Source of the DNA: JAJFJD01 sp965228975
Lineage (GTDB): Bacteria; Pseudomonadota; Alphaproteobacteria; UBA8366
Reading direction: 5' to 3'
Assembly: GCA_965228975.1 (NCBI GenBank)
Contig: OZ245851.1
Coordinates: 4,526,001-4,590,000 of the forward strand
Length of the DNA stretch: 64,000 bases
Made by a program: the position numbers and the translations under genes. Of the stretch, positions 8,118-16,444 are shown in pieces (positions within the stretch are counted from its first letter, which is position 1; the number at the start of each line of letters is the position of its first letter). The notes below the pieces were generated by a model that was not told the DNA's origin, ran no database searches, and saw nothing but the letters and a program-made list of their open reading frames with translations.

Positions 8118-10069
8118 GGCGTCTGCAAGTCCGCGATATCCTCGAACAGCGCCAGCGCTTCCGGATTGGCCAGCGCCTCCTGGTTCTTGATGGGCCGCCC
8201 GTGGATAATGTCGCGCACCGCCAGTTCGGTGATCTTGCCCGACTTGGTGCGGGGAATGTCGGCGACGGCGATGACCTTGGCCGGCATATGCCGGGGCGAG
8301 CAATTGGCACGCACCCGCTTGCGGATATCGTCGATCAAGGCCGGGTCGAGGGTGTGCCCCTCGCGCATGCGGACGAACAGCACGACGCGCGTGTCGTTGT
8401 CCCACTCCTGGCCGACGCAGATCGCTTCCTCGACCGCATCGAAGGCCTCGACCTGACGGTAGATTTCCGCCGTGCCGATCCGCACGCCGCCCGGATTCAG
8501 TGTCGCGTCCGAGCGGCCGTAGATGACCAGGCCGCCATGTTCGGTCAATTCGACGAAATCGCCGTGGCACCAAACGTTCGGGAACTTCCCGAAATAGGCC
8601 GCGCGGTATTTCGATCCGTCCGCATCCTGCCAAAAACCGAGCGGCATCGACGGGAACGGCCGGGTGCAGACCAGCTCGCCCTTCTCGCCGACCAGGCTCT
8701 CGCCCGCGTCGTCAAAAACCTCGACTTCCATGCCGAGCACGCGCTTCTGAATCTCGCCGCGCCAAACCGGCCCGATGGGGTTGCCGCCGACGAAACAGCC
8801 GATGATGTCCGTGCCGCCGGCGATGGACGACAGGCAGACGTCGCGTTTCACGTTTTCGTAGATGTAGTCGAAGCTCTCGGGCACCAGCGGCGACCCGGTG
8901 GACGCGATCGTCCGGACGGTGCCCAGGTCGTGAGTGTCCATCGGCTTCAGCCCTTCCTTGGCCAAGGCGTCGATATATTTCGCCGAGGTGCCGAAGAAAG
9001 TGACGCCCGCCGCATCCGCATAATCGAACAACACCGAGGCGGACGGCGCGAAGGGCGACCCGTCATAGAGGACCAGCGTCGCCTCGCAGGCGAGCGCCGA
9101 GACCATCCAGTTCCACATCATCCAGCCGCATGTGGTGAAATAGAACACCCGGTCGTCCCGCTTGATATCGCTCTGGAGCCGTTGCTCCTCGAGATGCTTC
9201 AACAAGGTGCCGCCGGCGCCGTGCACGATGCATTTCGGAACGCCGGTCGTGCCGGACGAATACATGATGTAGAGCGGATGCCCGAAGGGCAGATGCACGA
9301 AATCGATCTCGCCCGCATCCTGCCCACCGACGAAATCCGTCCACGAGACCGCACCGGGAATACCCGACAGATCGGGCGCCGTATCGCGAATCGAGAAGAT
9401 CACGACCCGCTCGACCGTCCGCAGGCCTTTGACGATCTCCGCGACCCGGTCCAGCGTATCTTGCCAGACCCCGTTGTAGTAATAGCCGTCGCACGCGAAC
9501 AACACGGTCGGTTCCACCTGGCCGAACCGGTCGAGCACGCCCTGCGTGCCGAAATCCGGCGAACAGGAGGTCCAGACCCCGCCGACCGCGGTCGCCCCCA
9601 GCATGGCGATGACCGCTTCGGGCGCGTTCGGCACGAACCCCGCGCACCGGTCGCCGGGCTTGACGCCCACCTGCGCGAGGGCACGCGCAACACGCGAAAC
9701 GTCGTCGTAAAGCTCCTTCCACGTCATCGCGCGCTCGATCTTGTCTTCCGCGCGGAAAACAAGCGCCGTTCCGGCATCGCGCCGCCGCAGAAGATTCTCG
9801 GAAAAGTTGAGAATTGCATCGGGAAAGAACCGGGCACCCGGCATCTTGTCGGCATTGATCAGCACCGCGTCGCCGCGCGTCTTCGCGACGACGCCGCTAT
9901 AATCCCAAACCGCGGCCCAGAATTCCTCCATTCGGTCGACCGAGAACCGATGCAGGCCGTCGTAATCGACCGGCGCGTCAGCGACCTGACCCATCAGAAC
10001 TTGCTGGAATGCGTGCAGATTCGTCGCCGCCATGCGGTCGGCGGAAGGCTGCCATATTGGTTTTTCCAC
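8114..10069 (-). CDS. Acetoacetate-CoA ligase (acetoacetyl-CoA synthetase)
   Basis: This encodes 651 residues, the usual length. The start is GTG 10069 with GGAGG about 6 bases upstream. It is an ANL-family enzyme with the N-terminal ACS-type cap (FWAAVWDYSGV, FPDAILNFSENLL), the phosphate-binding loop MYSSGTTGVPKCIVHG near residue 270, TTCGWMMWNW, GGTDI, the hinge region GRSDATLNPGGVRIG, and the catalytic lysine in PRTKSGKITE near the C-terminus. It activates acetoacetate with ATP and CoA, giving acetoacetyl-CoA for polyhydroxybutyrate metabolism or ketone-body use. It is followed directly by the aminotransferase gene through a 4-bp overlap. The sequence is distinct from the acetyl-CoA synthetase at 43313. 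Confidence 0.93.
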   Translation of the reverse strand: MEKPIWQPSADRMAATNLHAFQQVLMGQVADAPVDYDGLHRFSVDRMEEFWAAVWDYSGVVAKTRGDAVLINADKMPGARFFPDAILNFSENLLRRRDAGTALVFRAEDKIERAMTWKELYDDVSRVARALAQVGVKPGDRCAGFVPNAPEAVIAMLGATAVGGVWTSCSPDFGTQGVLDRFGQVEPTVLFACDGYYYNGVWQDTLDRVAEIVKGLRTVERVVIFSIRDTAPDLSGIPGAVSWTDFVGGQDAGEIDFVHLPFGHPLYIMYSSGTTGVPKCIVHGAGGTLLKHLEEQRLQSDIKRDDRVFYFTTCGWMMWNWMVSALACEATLVLYDGSPFAPSASVLFDYADAAGVTFFGTSAKYIDALAKEGLKPMDTHDLGTVRTIASTGSPLVPESFDYIYENVKRDVCLSSIAGGTDIIGCFVGGNPIGPVWRGEIQKRVLGMEVEVFDDAGESLVGEKGELVCTRPFPSMPLGFWQDADGSKYRAAYFGKFPNVWCHGDFVELTEHGGLVIYGRSDATLNPGGVRIGTAEIYRQVEAFDAVEEAICVGQEWDNDTRVVLFVRMREGHTLDPALIDDIRKRVRANCSPRHMPAKVIAVADIPRTKSGKITELAVRDIIHGRPIKNQEALANPEALALFEDIADLQTP

Positions 10070-10297
10070 GGATCCTCCGCTTTCAGTTTCGGCATGCCGG
10101 CCCTTGCCCGAAGATATAACGGAATGATCGGCCAGGAACCAGAATTACCCCGTGTCGCGCCTAGAGCAAAGGTTGCATGACAACCCCAGAATGCAATTCC
10201 CTTATGAATCCAAGTGTGCTATGTCCCCGGACACTTCCATTAAAACGCCTGTCGGACATTAACAGCGCATTTATTCCAAGGGACTATTCTCTCCACT

Positions 10298-11200
10298 ATG
10301 GACTCCATTTCCGCCAAGCTGGTGGCCCTTCCGGGGAATGTTCGCGGCGCCCTTTGGATACTGCTGAGCGCACTCATCTTCACGATGACGAATTCGCTCA
10401 TCAAGTATGTCGGCACGACGCTCGACCCCTTCCAAATGGTCTTTTTCCGCGGTCTTTTCGGCACCATGTTCCTGTTGCCGATCGTCTGGCATGCCGGCGG
10501 CATGGCGGTCCTGAAGACGCAGCGGATGAACTTCCATCTGGCACGCGGCATCACCGGATCGCTTGCCCTGATGACGATTTTCTATGCGCTGACCAACATG
10601 CCGCTGGCCGACGTCACGGGCATCAGCTTCTCCCGCTCGCTCTGGGTGATCATCCTGGCGGTGCTGTTCCTCGGCGAGCGCATTCGCTGGCGGCGCTGGA
10701 CCGCCACACTGGTCGGATTCTGCGGTGTTCTCGTGATGGTGCGGCCGGGTCCGGAGGCGAATCCCGCCGCGATCGCGGCCGTGCTCAACGCCCTGTTCGT
10801 GGCGATGAGCGTCGTCCTGATCAAACGTATGACGATTACCGAAAAACCGTTGACCATCCTGTTCTGGGGAACGCTGATTCCCACCTTCGTCACGCTGCCC
10901 CCCGCGATCGTCGTGTGGCAGACGCCGACCAATACCGAGTTGATGCTGATGGCGGCGATCGGCGCCGGCCTGAGCGTCGGCCATACCTGCTTGATCCATG
11001 GCCTGCGTGTGGGCGAGGCGACCGCGGTCATGCCATTCGACTATACGCGGCTGATCTTCGCCGGGCTCGCCGGGTACATCTTCTTCCTCGAAATTCCCGA
11101 TCCCTACACGATCGGCGGCGCGTTGCTCATCATCCTGGCGACGCTCTATATCGCCCGTCGCGAATCCAAGGAAGGCCGGGAACCCCCGCCACAAACCTAG
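10298..11200 (+). CDS. DMT-superfamily (EamA) permease
   Basis: This encodes 300 residues with about ten hydrophobic segments in two tandem EamA repeats (about 18-145 and 155-290). The first repeat contains FFRGLFGTMFLLP and ends with the conserved LGERIRWRRW loop. It is an inner-membrane exporter or importer of small metabolites; EamA members move amino acids, nucleotides or other solutes, and the substrate cannot be inferred. The gene is divergent from the acetoacetyl-CoA synthetase. Its TAG stop overlaps by 4 bp the stop of the convergent YkvA gene (shared bases 11197-11200). Confidence 0.9.
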   Translation: MDSISAKLVALPGNVRGALWILLSALIFTMTNSLIKYVGTTLDPFQMVFFRGLFGTMFLLPIVWHAGGMAVLKTQRMNFHLARGITGSLALMTIFYALTNMPLADVTGISFSRSLWVIILAVLFLGERIRWRRWTATLVGFCGVLVMVRPGPEANPAAIAAVLNALFVAMSVVLIKRMTITEKPLTILFWGTLIPTFVTLPPAIVVWQTPTNTELMLMAAIGAGLSVGHTCLIHGLRVGEATAVMPFDYTRLIFAGLAGYIFFLEIPDPYTIGGALLIILATLYIARRESKEGREPPPQT

Positions 11201-11577
11201 TCTGCGGCGTCCTTCGGGATTTGCCCGTCTTCCAATACAGCCTTGGCCCGGACGCGATGCCGGTCCTTGATATGCGGCTCGACCGATCGCCATGCCGCGA
11301 ACAGGACCGCCGCATCGTCGGTGAATCCCAGTCCCACGATGATATCGGGCACCAGATCGACCGGTGCGATGAAATAGGCCAACGCGGCCAAGAGGATGCC
11401 TTTGGTTCGTGCCGGCGTCTGGGGATCGATGGCGCAGAAATAGGCGGCCACCACCTCACGTGCAAAGCTGATACGCCCGAGCGAGCGTCGCAGCTTCGGC
11501 CAAAACCCCCGGCGTACGCGGGTTTCTTGCGAATCGTCTTCTCCGGCCGCGGCCGATGTCTGCGACATATCCTGCAT
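11197..11577 (-). CDS. YkvA/DUF1232-family small membrane protein
   Basis: This encodes about 126 residues from ATG 11577 (or 123 from ATG 11568; the ribosome-binding context does not decide). The core AYFIAPVDLVPDIIVGLGFTDD is the diagnostic DUF1232 motif, probably a membrane hairpin. The C-terminus (EPHIKDRHRVRAKAVLE) is charged. The function of the family is unknown. The reading frame stays open well upstream on this strand, but that part is antisense to the SDR gene and lacks family similarity. It is convergent with the EamA permease gene, sharing 4 bp at the stops. Confidence 0.8.
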   Translation of the reverse strand: MQDMSQTSAAAGEDDSQETRVRRGFWPKLRRSLGRISFAREVVAAYFCAIDPQTPARTKGILLAALAYFIAPVDLVPDIIVGLGFTDDAAVLFAAWRSVEPHIKDRHRVRAKAVLEDGQIPKDAAD

Positions 11578-11668
11578 TACCCTTAGAATATGGGCAGTCG
11601 GGGACGGTTTTGCTATATCCACGGTCAAACCAACCGTCACATTGAACAATTGCGAAGGCGAACCGACC

Positions 11669-12430
11669 ATGACACCGGATGGCGTACCCGCGATCGTAAC
11701 TGGCGGCGGATCGGGGCTCGGTGCCGCGACCGCCCGCGCCCTGGCGGCCGCCGGAGCCAAGGTCGCCGTGCTCGACCGCAATACCGAGGCGGCCGATGCC
11801 GTCGCAACGGAAATCGGCGGCCTGGCGCTCCCCTGCGACGTTACCCAGCCAGCGGAGAGCGAAGCCGCGATCGCGGCGGCGGCCGACCGGTTCGGTCCCG
11901 CCGGCATCTGCGTGAACTGCGCCGGCATCGGCCCGGCCGGCCGCATCGTCGGCCGCGACGGTCCGATGCCGCTGGACGATTTCGCCAAGGTCATCCAGGT
12001 CAATCTGATCGGGACGTTCAACATCCTGCGTCTGGCCGCCGCCGGCATGGCGGATCGGGAACCGAACGCCGACGGGGAACGTGGCGTCATCATCAACACG
12101 GCGTCGATCGCCGCCTTCGAAGGGCAGATCGGCCAAGCCGCCTATGCGGCCTCGAAAGGCGGCGTCGCGGCATTGACGCTGCCGGCCGCGCGCGAGTTCG
12201 CGCGCATGGGCGTCCGGGTGCTGACCATCGCGCCCGGGCTGTTCGAGACGCCGATGCTGCAGTCCTTGCCGCAGGCCGTGCAGGACAGTTTGGCGGCGAC
12301 GCTGCCGTTCCCGTCGCGCCTCGGCCGCCCCGAGGAATACGCCCGGCTGGCGCTGAGCATGATCGATAACCCGGTCATGAACGGCGAGGTCGTCCGGCTC
12401 GACAGCGCCTTGCGCATGCAGCCACGGTAG
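11669..12430 (+). CDS. Short-chain dehydrogenase, 3-hydroxyacyl-CoA dehydrogenase type-2-like
   Basis: This encodes 253 residues from ATG 11669, preceded by GAAGGCGA. SDR features are the cofactor motif TGGGSGLG near residue 11, an aspartate after beta-2 (VLDRNTE) indicating NAD preference, NCAGIG, the catalytic serine in INTASIAAFEG, and YAASK. The insertion PNADGERGVIINTASIAAFEGQ splits before the serine as in HSD17B10-type 3-hydroxyacyl-CoA dehydrogenases, as does the C-terminal pattern PFPSRLGRPEEYARL. It probably oxidises short branched or straight 3-hydroxyacyl-CoA in beta-oxidation or isoleucine breakdown. It stands alone here, divergent from the YkvA gene. Confidence 0.9.
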   Translation: MTPDGVPAIVTGGGSGLGAATARALAAAGAKVAVLDRNTEAADAVATEIGGLALPCDVTQPAESEAAIAAAADRFGPAGICVNCAGIGPAGRIVGRDGPMPLDDFAKVIQVNLIGTFNILRLAAAGMADREPNADGERGVIINTASIAAFEGQIGQAAYAASKGGVAALTLPAAREFARMGVRVLTIAPGLFETPMLQSLPQAVQDSLAATLPFPSRLGRPEEYARLALSMIDNPVMNGEVVRLDSALRMQPR

Positions 12431-12437
12431 ACCGGCG

Positions 12438-13046
12438 CTATCCGGCGCGCTTGTTGCGCCATGCGGCAACGCGGCGCTTGGCCTCCGCGAGTTCTTCGGG
12501 CTTGAGCTTCTCTTCGATCACCCGGCGGTTGCCAAGCACCAGTTCACGCGCCTGCCCCTTCAGGTTATCCGCCGACAGGGTGAGCCATTTCCAGGCCTCC
12601 ACGCGATCCTGCGGCACGCCGACGCCGGTAAAATAGAAGGTGCTGAGGTTGTTCTGCGCCCGTCCATGGCCCTGTTCGGCAGCCTGCTGCAACAGCTTGG
12701 CCGCCATCGCCGAATCCTTCCGGACCCCTTTCCCGAACTGATAGAAGACGCCGAGATTATACTGTGCCGACGCGTTGCCGCCGTCTGCCGCCAAACCGTA
12801 CCAGCGGGCTGCGGCGGCCAGGTCCCGGTCGACGCCGAGACCTTGTTCGAAGATCGTCCCCATCATGAACTGCGCGCGCACGTTCCCGGCGTCCGCGAGG
12901 CTGCCGAAGATACGCCGCGACTCGCCGTAGCGCTTGTTGAGATGGGCGTTCATGCCCGACGCGAAATCCTGCGCCAACGCCGGTCCGGCGCACAACAGGA
13001 TCAAAACGGTCAGCAGCCGGGTGAGAAGGGGGCGAGAAAACCTCAC
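12438..13046 (-). CDS. SEL1-repeat (TPR-like) exported protein
   Basis: This encodes 202 residues starting at GTG 13046. A signal peptide (MRFSRPLLTRLLTVLILLCA, cleavage near ALA-QD) is followed by at least three SEL1 repeats of about 36 residues (A-x-FMMGTIFEQGLGV, AQYNLGVFYQFGKGV, AQNNLSTFYFTGVGV) and a basic C-terminal helix. SEL1 proteins are periplasmic scaffolds for protein-protein contacts; the partner is not indicated. The gene is convergent with the SDR gene (7 bp apart) and lies 20 bp after the pterin dehydratase gene on the same strand, so the two are likely co-transcribed. Confidence 0.88.
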   Translation of the reverse strand: MRFSRPLLTRLLTVLILLCAGPALAQDFASGMNAHLNKRYGESRRIFGSLADAGNVRAQFMMGTIFEQGLGVDRDLAAAARWYGLAADGGNASAQYNLGVFYQFGKGVRKDSAMAAKLLQQAAEQGHGRAQNNLSTFYFTGVGVPQDRVEAWKWLTLSADNLKGQARELVLGNRRVIEEKLKPEELAEAKRRVAAWRNKRAG

Positions 13047-13066
13047 GTCCGCGGAGCCGCCGGCAA

Positions 13067-13357
13067 TCAGCCGGCCACCTCGTCGATGAAGGACGCCAGC
13101 GCTATATCTCTTTCGCTCAGGCCGTTACAGTCATGGGTCGACAAGGTAACCTCGACGGTCGAATAGACATTGAACCATTCGGGATGATGATCCATTTGTT
13201 CAGCACGCAGAGCGACTCGCGTCATGAATCCCCATGCATCATTGAAGTCGGCAAATTTGAAAACCCGGGTAATGGCATCACGACCTTCCACCTCACGCCA
13301 CAGCGACACCTGGGCGAGCGCCGCCGCCCGCGCCGCCCCGCTGAGTTTCTCGACCAT
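13067..13357 (-). CDS. phhB: 4a-hydroxytetrahydrobiopterin dehydratase (pterin-4a-carbinolamine dehydratase)
   Basis: This encodes 96 residues, normal for the family. The pterin-binding signature is visible: FKFADFNDAWGFM, then MDHHPEWFNVYSTVEV with the catalytic histidine pair, and a later STHDCNGLSERD. It dehydrates the 4a-carbinolamine formed by aromatic amino-acid hydroxylases, allowing cofactor recycling. No phenylalanine hydroxylase gene is in the window, so the link to phenylalanine breakdown is by family only. The zincin gene on the other strand begins about 90 bp away. Confidence 0.93.
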   Translation of the reverse strand: MVEKLSGAARAAALAQVSLWREVEGRDAITRVFKFADFNDAWGFMTRVALRAEQMDHHPEWFNVYSTVEVTLSTHDCNGLSERDIALASFIDEVAG

Positions 13358-13446
13358 ATCGATGTCCCTCTCGATACAAACACCCCTCCCGCCCCATTGT
13401 GGCGGTTTGCACGGCGGAAGACCATGACAACTTGCAGCGAATCCAC

Positions 13447-13839
13447 ATGACGATCGACAGAAGCATCGACCTGGCGGCCATCGAGGCGATGGCGCAAGCC
13501 GCTTTCAAGACGATCCCCGCGGTCTTGCGCGAACAGGTGAAATCGGTGGTCTTCCAGGTGGTCGAGCTGCCGGATACGGAGACCTGCGCAGAATTGAACC
13601 TGGAGTCGCCATTCGACCTGCTCGGCCTGTACCGCGGTGTGCCGATCAGCGAACAGAGCGCGTGGGACACACCGCAGGACCTGGACCGGATATTCCTCTA
13701 CCGCCTGCCGATCCTGCGCTACGTGGCCGACACCGGCGAGGATTTGCCCCATGTGGTGCGCCATGTCTTGATCCATGAGATCGGCCACCATTTCGGCCTG
13801 TCGGACGACGACATGGAAGCGATCGAAAACGACGCCTGA
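13447..13839 (+). CDS. Minimal zincin-type metallopeptidase family protein (DUF1025-like)
   Basis: This encodes 130 residues from ATG 13447 (MTIDRSIDLAAIEAM). The HExxH zinc motif is complete near the C-terminus: VLIHEIGHHFGLSDDDME, with the downstream histidine and acidic run typical of the family. The preceding LFLYRLPILRY-like strand also matches its usual pattern. Members are small cytosolic proteins whose substrates are not known. The gene is convergent with the uracil-DNA glycosylase family gene, with 2 bp between the stops. Confidence 0.85.
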   Translation: MTIDRSIDLAAIEAMAQAAFKTIPAVLREQVKSVVFQVVELPDTETCAELNLESPFDLLGLYRGVPISEQSAWDTPQDLDRIFLYRLPILRYVADTGEDLPHVVRHVLIHEIGHHFGLSDDDMEAIENDA

Positions 13840-13841
13840 CC

Positions 13842-14429
13842 TCAGGTCACCAGGTCCCGCACCCGCATACGCAGCACCGGCAACACGTCTTCATCGAACC
13901 ACGGATTCTTGCGCAGCCATCCCGTATTGCGCCAGCTCGGGTGCGGCAACGGCAGGAATGTCGGCATGTAGTCGCGCCACCGCGCCACCGTCTCCGTCAT
14001 CGTCCGGCATCGCCGCTTGCCGAGATATTCCTTCTGCGCGTAGGCCCCGATCAGCAATGTCAATTCGACCTGTTCGAGAAAGGGCAACAACCGGGGATGC
14101 CATGCGGGGGCGCATTCGCGGCGGGGCGGCTTGTCGCCCCCGTTGCGGTCCACGCCGGGATAACAGAAGCCCATGGGCACGATGGCGATCTGGCTTTCGT
14201 CGTAGAATTGTTCCCGGTCGAGCTGCATCCAGTCGCGCAGCCGGTTGCCGCTCGCGTCGTTCCAGGACAGGCCGGTTTCATGCACCCTCGTGCTCGGCGC
14301 CTGGCCGATGATCATGAGCCGTGCCGTCGACGACGCACGGACGACGGGGCGCGGGCCCCGCGGCAGTTCGGCGGCGCAGAGCTCGCAGCCCCGAATTTCC
14401 GCCAACAGCGAATCAAGATCTTGTGTCAC
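13842..14429 (-). CDS. Uracil-DNA glycosylase family protein
   Basis: About 195 residues are encoded if GTG 14429 (VTQDLDSLLAEIRGCELC) is the start; GGAAGGA lies 11 bases upstream. An in-frame ATG further upstream would add a non-conserved basic leader. Superfamily motifs are GQAPSTRVHETG (motif 1, active-site loop), a central NGGDKPPRRECAPAW segment, and LPHPSWRNTGWLRKN (motif 2 loop). Two cysteines near the start (CELC) recall the Fe-S ligands of family 4 enzymes, but the other two ligands are not obvious, so a 4Fe-4S cluster is doubtful. Small proteins of this COG1573-related group are often annotated as glycosylases without a demonstrated substrate. Confidence 0.8.
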   Translation of the reverse strand: MTQDLDSLLAEIRGCELCAAELPRGPRPVVRASSTARLMIIGQAPSTRVHETGLSWNDASGNRLRDWMQLDREQFYDESQIAIVPMGFCYPGVDRNGGDKPPRRECAPAWHPRLLPFLEQVELTLLIGAYAQKEYLGKRRCRTMTETVARWRDYMPTFLPLPHPSWRNTGWLRKNPWFDEDVLPVLRMRVRDLVT

Positions 14430-14548
14430 AGAATTGTCAGTCCTTCCCGTGTCCGCACGTCCGCGCCCCATTCCGGTTGTCGCCATCGATCGATATCTCT
14501 GCAACAATAGAATCCAACGTCGAAGAAAACGACATGGACGCTTGAGGC

Positions 14549-15022
14549 ATGTATTGCGTTCTTTTCGTCTGCACGGGAAATATATGCCGTTCGCCTACGG
14601 CGGAAGGGGTATTTCGCCAAATCGTGACCGAAGCGGATCTGGCCGACCGGATCGGCGCGGATTCGGTCGGGCTGCACGGCTATCACGCGGGGGAACCGCC
14701 GGACCAACGCGCCCACCAAGTGGCCCGTGAGCGCGGCTACGAGATCGGCCATCTGCGCGCGCGCCAGATGACGGAACAGGATTTCACCGATTTCAATCTG
14801 ATCATCGCGATGGATACGGGCCACTATCAGCAGCTCGCCCGCACCGGTCCGCCGGGCAGCCTGGAGAAACTCGCGATGTTCCTGGACGCGGCGCCGCAGT
14901 TCGGGCGGATGGACGTGCCCGATCCCTACTATGGCGGGGTGCGGGATTTCGACTACGCGATGGACCTGATCGAAGCCGGCGCGAAGGGCTGGCTTCGGAA
15001 GATCCGCGACCAGATTCTGTGA
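14549..15022 (+). CDS. Low-molecular-weight protein-tyrosine phosphatase
   Basis: This encodes 157 residues. The P-loop CTGNICRSP (nucleophile Cys8, Arg14) opens the protein and the general-acid aspartate sits in VPDPYYGG (Asp125), so all catalytic residues are present. Such enzymes dephosphorylate tyrosine on bacterial kinases or act on small phosphoesters in the cytosol. Its stop overlaps the GTG start of the fructosamine-kinase-like gene (TGTGA), so the two are probably translated together, which may link phosphatase and ketosamine/aminoglycoside-type kinase activities. Confidence 0.93.
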   Translation: MYCVLFVCTGNICRSPTAEGVFRQIVTEADLADRIGADSVGLHGYHAGEPPDQRAHQVARERGYEIGHLRARQMTEQDFTDFNLIIAMDTGHYQQLARTGPPGSLEKLAMFLDAAPQFGRMDVPDPYYGGVRDFDYAMDLIEAGAKGWLRKIRDQIL

Positions 15023-15870
15023 CCCCGGACCAGCGCCGACGGATCGAGGCGGCAACCGGCGCGGCAATCATCAGCTCGACACCTCTGCACGGCGGCAGTA
15101 TCGCGGCGGTCCATCGCCTCGACCTGGCCGACGGGGTTTCTGTCGTCGCGAAATCGTCGGCACTCCCGGCAAATTTCCAGATCGAAGGATACATGCTGCG
15201 TTACCTCCGCACGGCCAGTTCACTGCCGTTGCCCGAGGTCCTGCTGGCGGAAGACGACCTGTTGCTGATGCACTACATCGAGGCGGGCGACGCCCTCGAC
15301 GCGCAGGCCGAAACCCATGCCGCCGACCTGCTGGCCGCCCTCCATGCGGTTCAAGGGCCCGCCTTCGGCCACGAGCGCGACACGCTGATCGGCCCATTGC
15401 CGCAGCCCAACCCCTGGACGGAGTCCTGGCGGGACTTCTTCCGCGATCACCGTCTGCGGACGATGGGCCGGGTCGCGCATGACGCCGGCCACCTGCCGGC
15501 GGACACTTTCCGCGCGCTGGAGACGCTCTGCGGCCGGCTCGACCGGATCGTCCCGGCCGACAGCACGCCGTCCTTGATCCACGGCGATATGTGGGGCGGC
15601 AACGTGCTCTGCCGGCGAGGCCGCATCGCGGGATTCATCGATCCCGCCATCTATCATGCGGATGCGGAAATCGAACTGGCTTTTTCCACGTTGTTCGGCA
15701 CCTTCGGCGACGCCTTCTTTCGCCGCTATGCGGAACATCGCCCGATCGCACCCGAGTTCTTCCGCGAGCGCCGCGACCTCTACAACCTCTATCCGCTGCT
15801 CGTCCATACCGCGTTGTTCGGCGGCAGCTACGCGCATTCGGCAGCACGGACGATCCAGCGGTTCCTTTAG
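15019..15870 (+). CDS. Fructosamine kinase family protein
   Basis: This encodes 283 residues from GTG 15019, overlapping the preceding stop. The aminoglycoside-phosphotransferase fold is evident: N-lobe lysine in VVAKSS, the catalytic loop LIHGDMWGGNVL, and the metal-binding GFIDPAIYHADAEIELAF, in the exact form of fructosamine/ketosamine 3-kinases. These phosphorylate glycated amines so that the sugar is lost (protein deglycation). The pairing with a low-molecular-weight phosphatase is also seen in other bacteria, from family knowledge rather than a search. The stop overlaps the convergent thpR stop by 4 bp. Confidence 0.9.
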   Translation: MTPDQRRRIEAATGAAIISSTPLHGGSIAAVHRLDLADGVSVVAKSSALPANFQIEGYMLRYLRTASSLPLPEVLLAEDDLLLMHYIEAGDALDAQAETHAADLLAALHAVQGPAFGHERDTLIGPLPQPNPWTESWRDFFRDHRLRTMGRVAHDAGHLPADTFRALETLCGRLDRIVPADSTPSLIHGDMWGGNVLCRRGRIAGFIDPAIYHADAEIELAFSTLFGTFGDAFFRRYAEHRPIAPEFFRERRDLYNLYPLLVHTALFGGSYAHSAARTIQRFL

Positions 15871-16412
15871 TCCGGTGGGTCGAGCGGGTATTCGGCCTCG
15901 GCCCGATAGACCGGTCCCGAGTCGGACCGGAAGCTGGAAAACAGCGTGATGTGATCGACCGGAACCGGCCCGGACAGGAAGGCCGCGTGGTCGGCGACGA
16001 AATTCTGCACCCGGTCCGCCGGTGCGCGGCGCATACGGGCGATCGTGACATGCGGGGCGAATTTACGCTCCTCGGCCGGCACGCCGGCATCCCACAGCGT
16101 CGTCTCGACCTTGGCCTGCAGCCGCATCAGCGGCTCGGACCGGCGCACCCCGGCCCACAGCACGCGCGCCGCCGACGCCTTGCCGAAGAACCCAACGCCC
16201 TCGAGCTCGATGTCGAAGCCCGGCGCGCGGAACTTCGTCAATGCGGTGTCGATGTCCTGGGCGAGCCCGTTCTCGACCTCGCCGATGAAGCGCAAGGTCA
16301 GGTGCATGTTTTCCGGCGGCACCCAACGGGCATTCGGAACGCCGCCGCCCATTCCGGCGAGGCGGTCCCGGACGGTACCCGGAAGATCGATGGCAACGAA
16401 TAGTCGAATCAA
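15867..16412 (-). CDS. thpR: RNA 2',3'-cyclic phosphodiesterase (ThpR)
   Basis: This encodes 181 residues from TTG 16412 (IRLFVAIDLP, the conserved family start); no in-frame ATG exists upstream, and an earlier TTG at 16442 would add ten unconserved residues. The two HxT/S catalytic motifs of the 2H phosphoesterase superfamily are present: HLTLRF and HVTIAR. The enzyme opens 2',3'-cyclic phosphates on RNA and can ligate tRNA halves in vitro. It is convergent with the kinase gene, sharing 4 bp, and sits 32 bp downstream of the FIST gene on the same strand, so it may be read in the arylesterase-FIST transcript. Confidence 0.92.
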   Translation of the reverse strand: MIRLFVAIDLPGTVRDRLAGMGGGVPNARWVPPENMHLTLRFIGEVENGLAQDIDTALTKFRAPGFDIELEGVGFFGKASAARVLWAGVRRSEPLMRLQAKVETTLWDAGVPAEERKFAPHVTIARMRRAPADRVQNFVADHAAFLSGPVPVDHITLFSSFRSDSGPVYRAEAEYPLDPPD

Positions 16413-16444
16413 GACGGCGATCCCGGCATGGCCGGGTTTCAAAA

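Noticed and set aside
8118..8633. N-terminal extension of the aminotransferase frame
   Set aside because: This part is antisense-free but out of frame with the synthetase it overlaps; the ATGA overlap at 8114-8117 gives the proper start.
10213..10236. Nested inverted repeats (TGTCC-CC-GGACA inside AAGTGT...ACACTT) upstream of the EamA gene
   Set aside because: There is only one copy, no linked regulator gene, and the outer arms are imperfectly spaced; not enough to call an operator.
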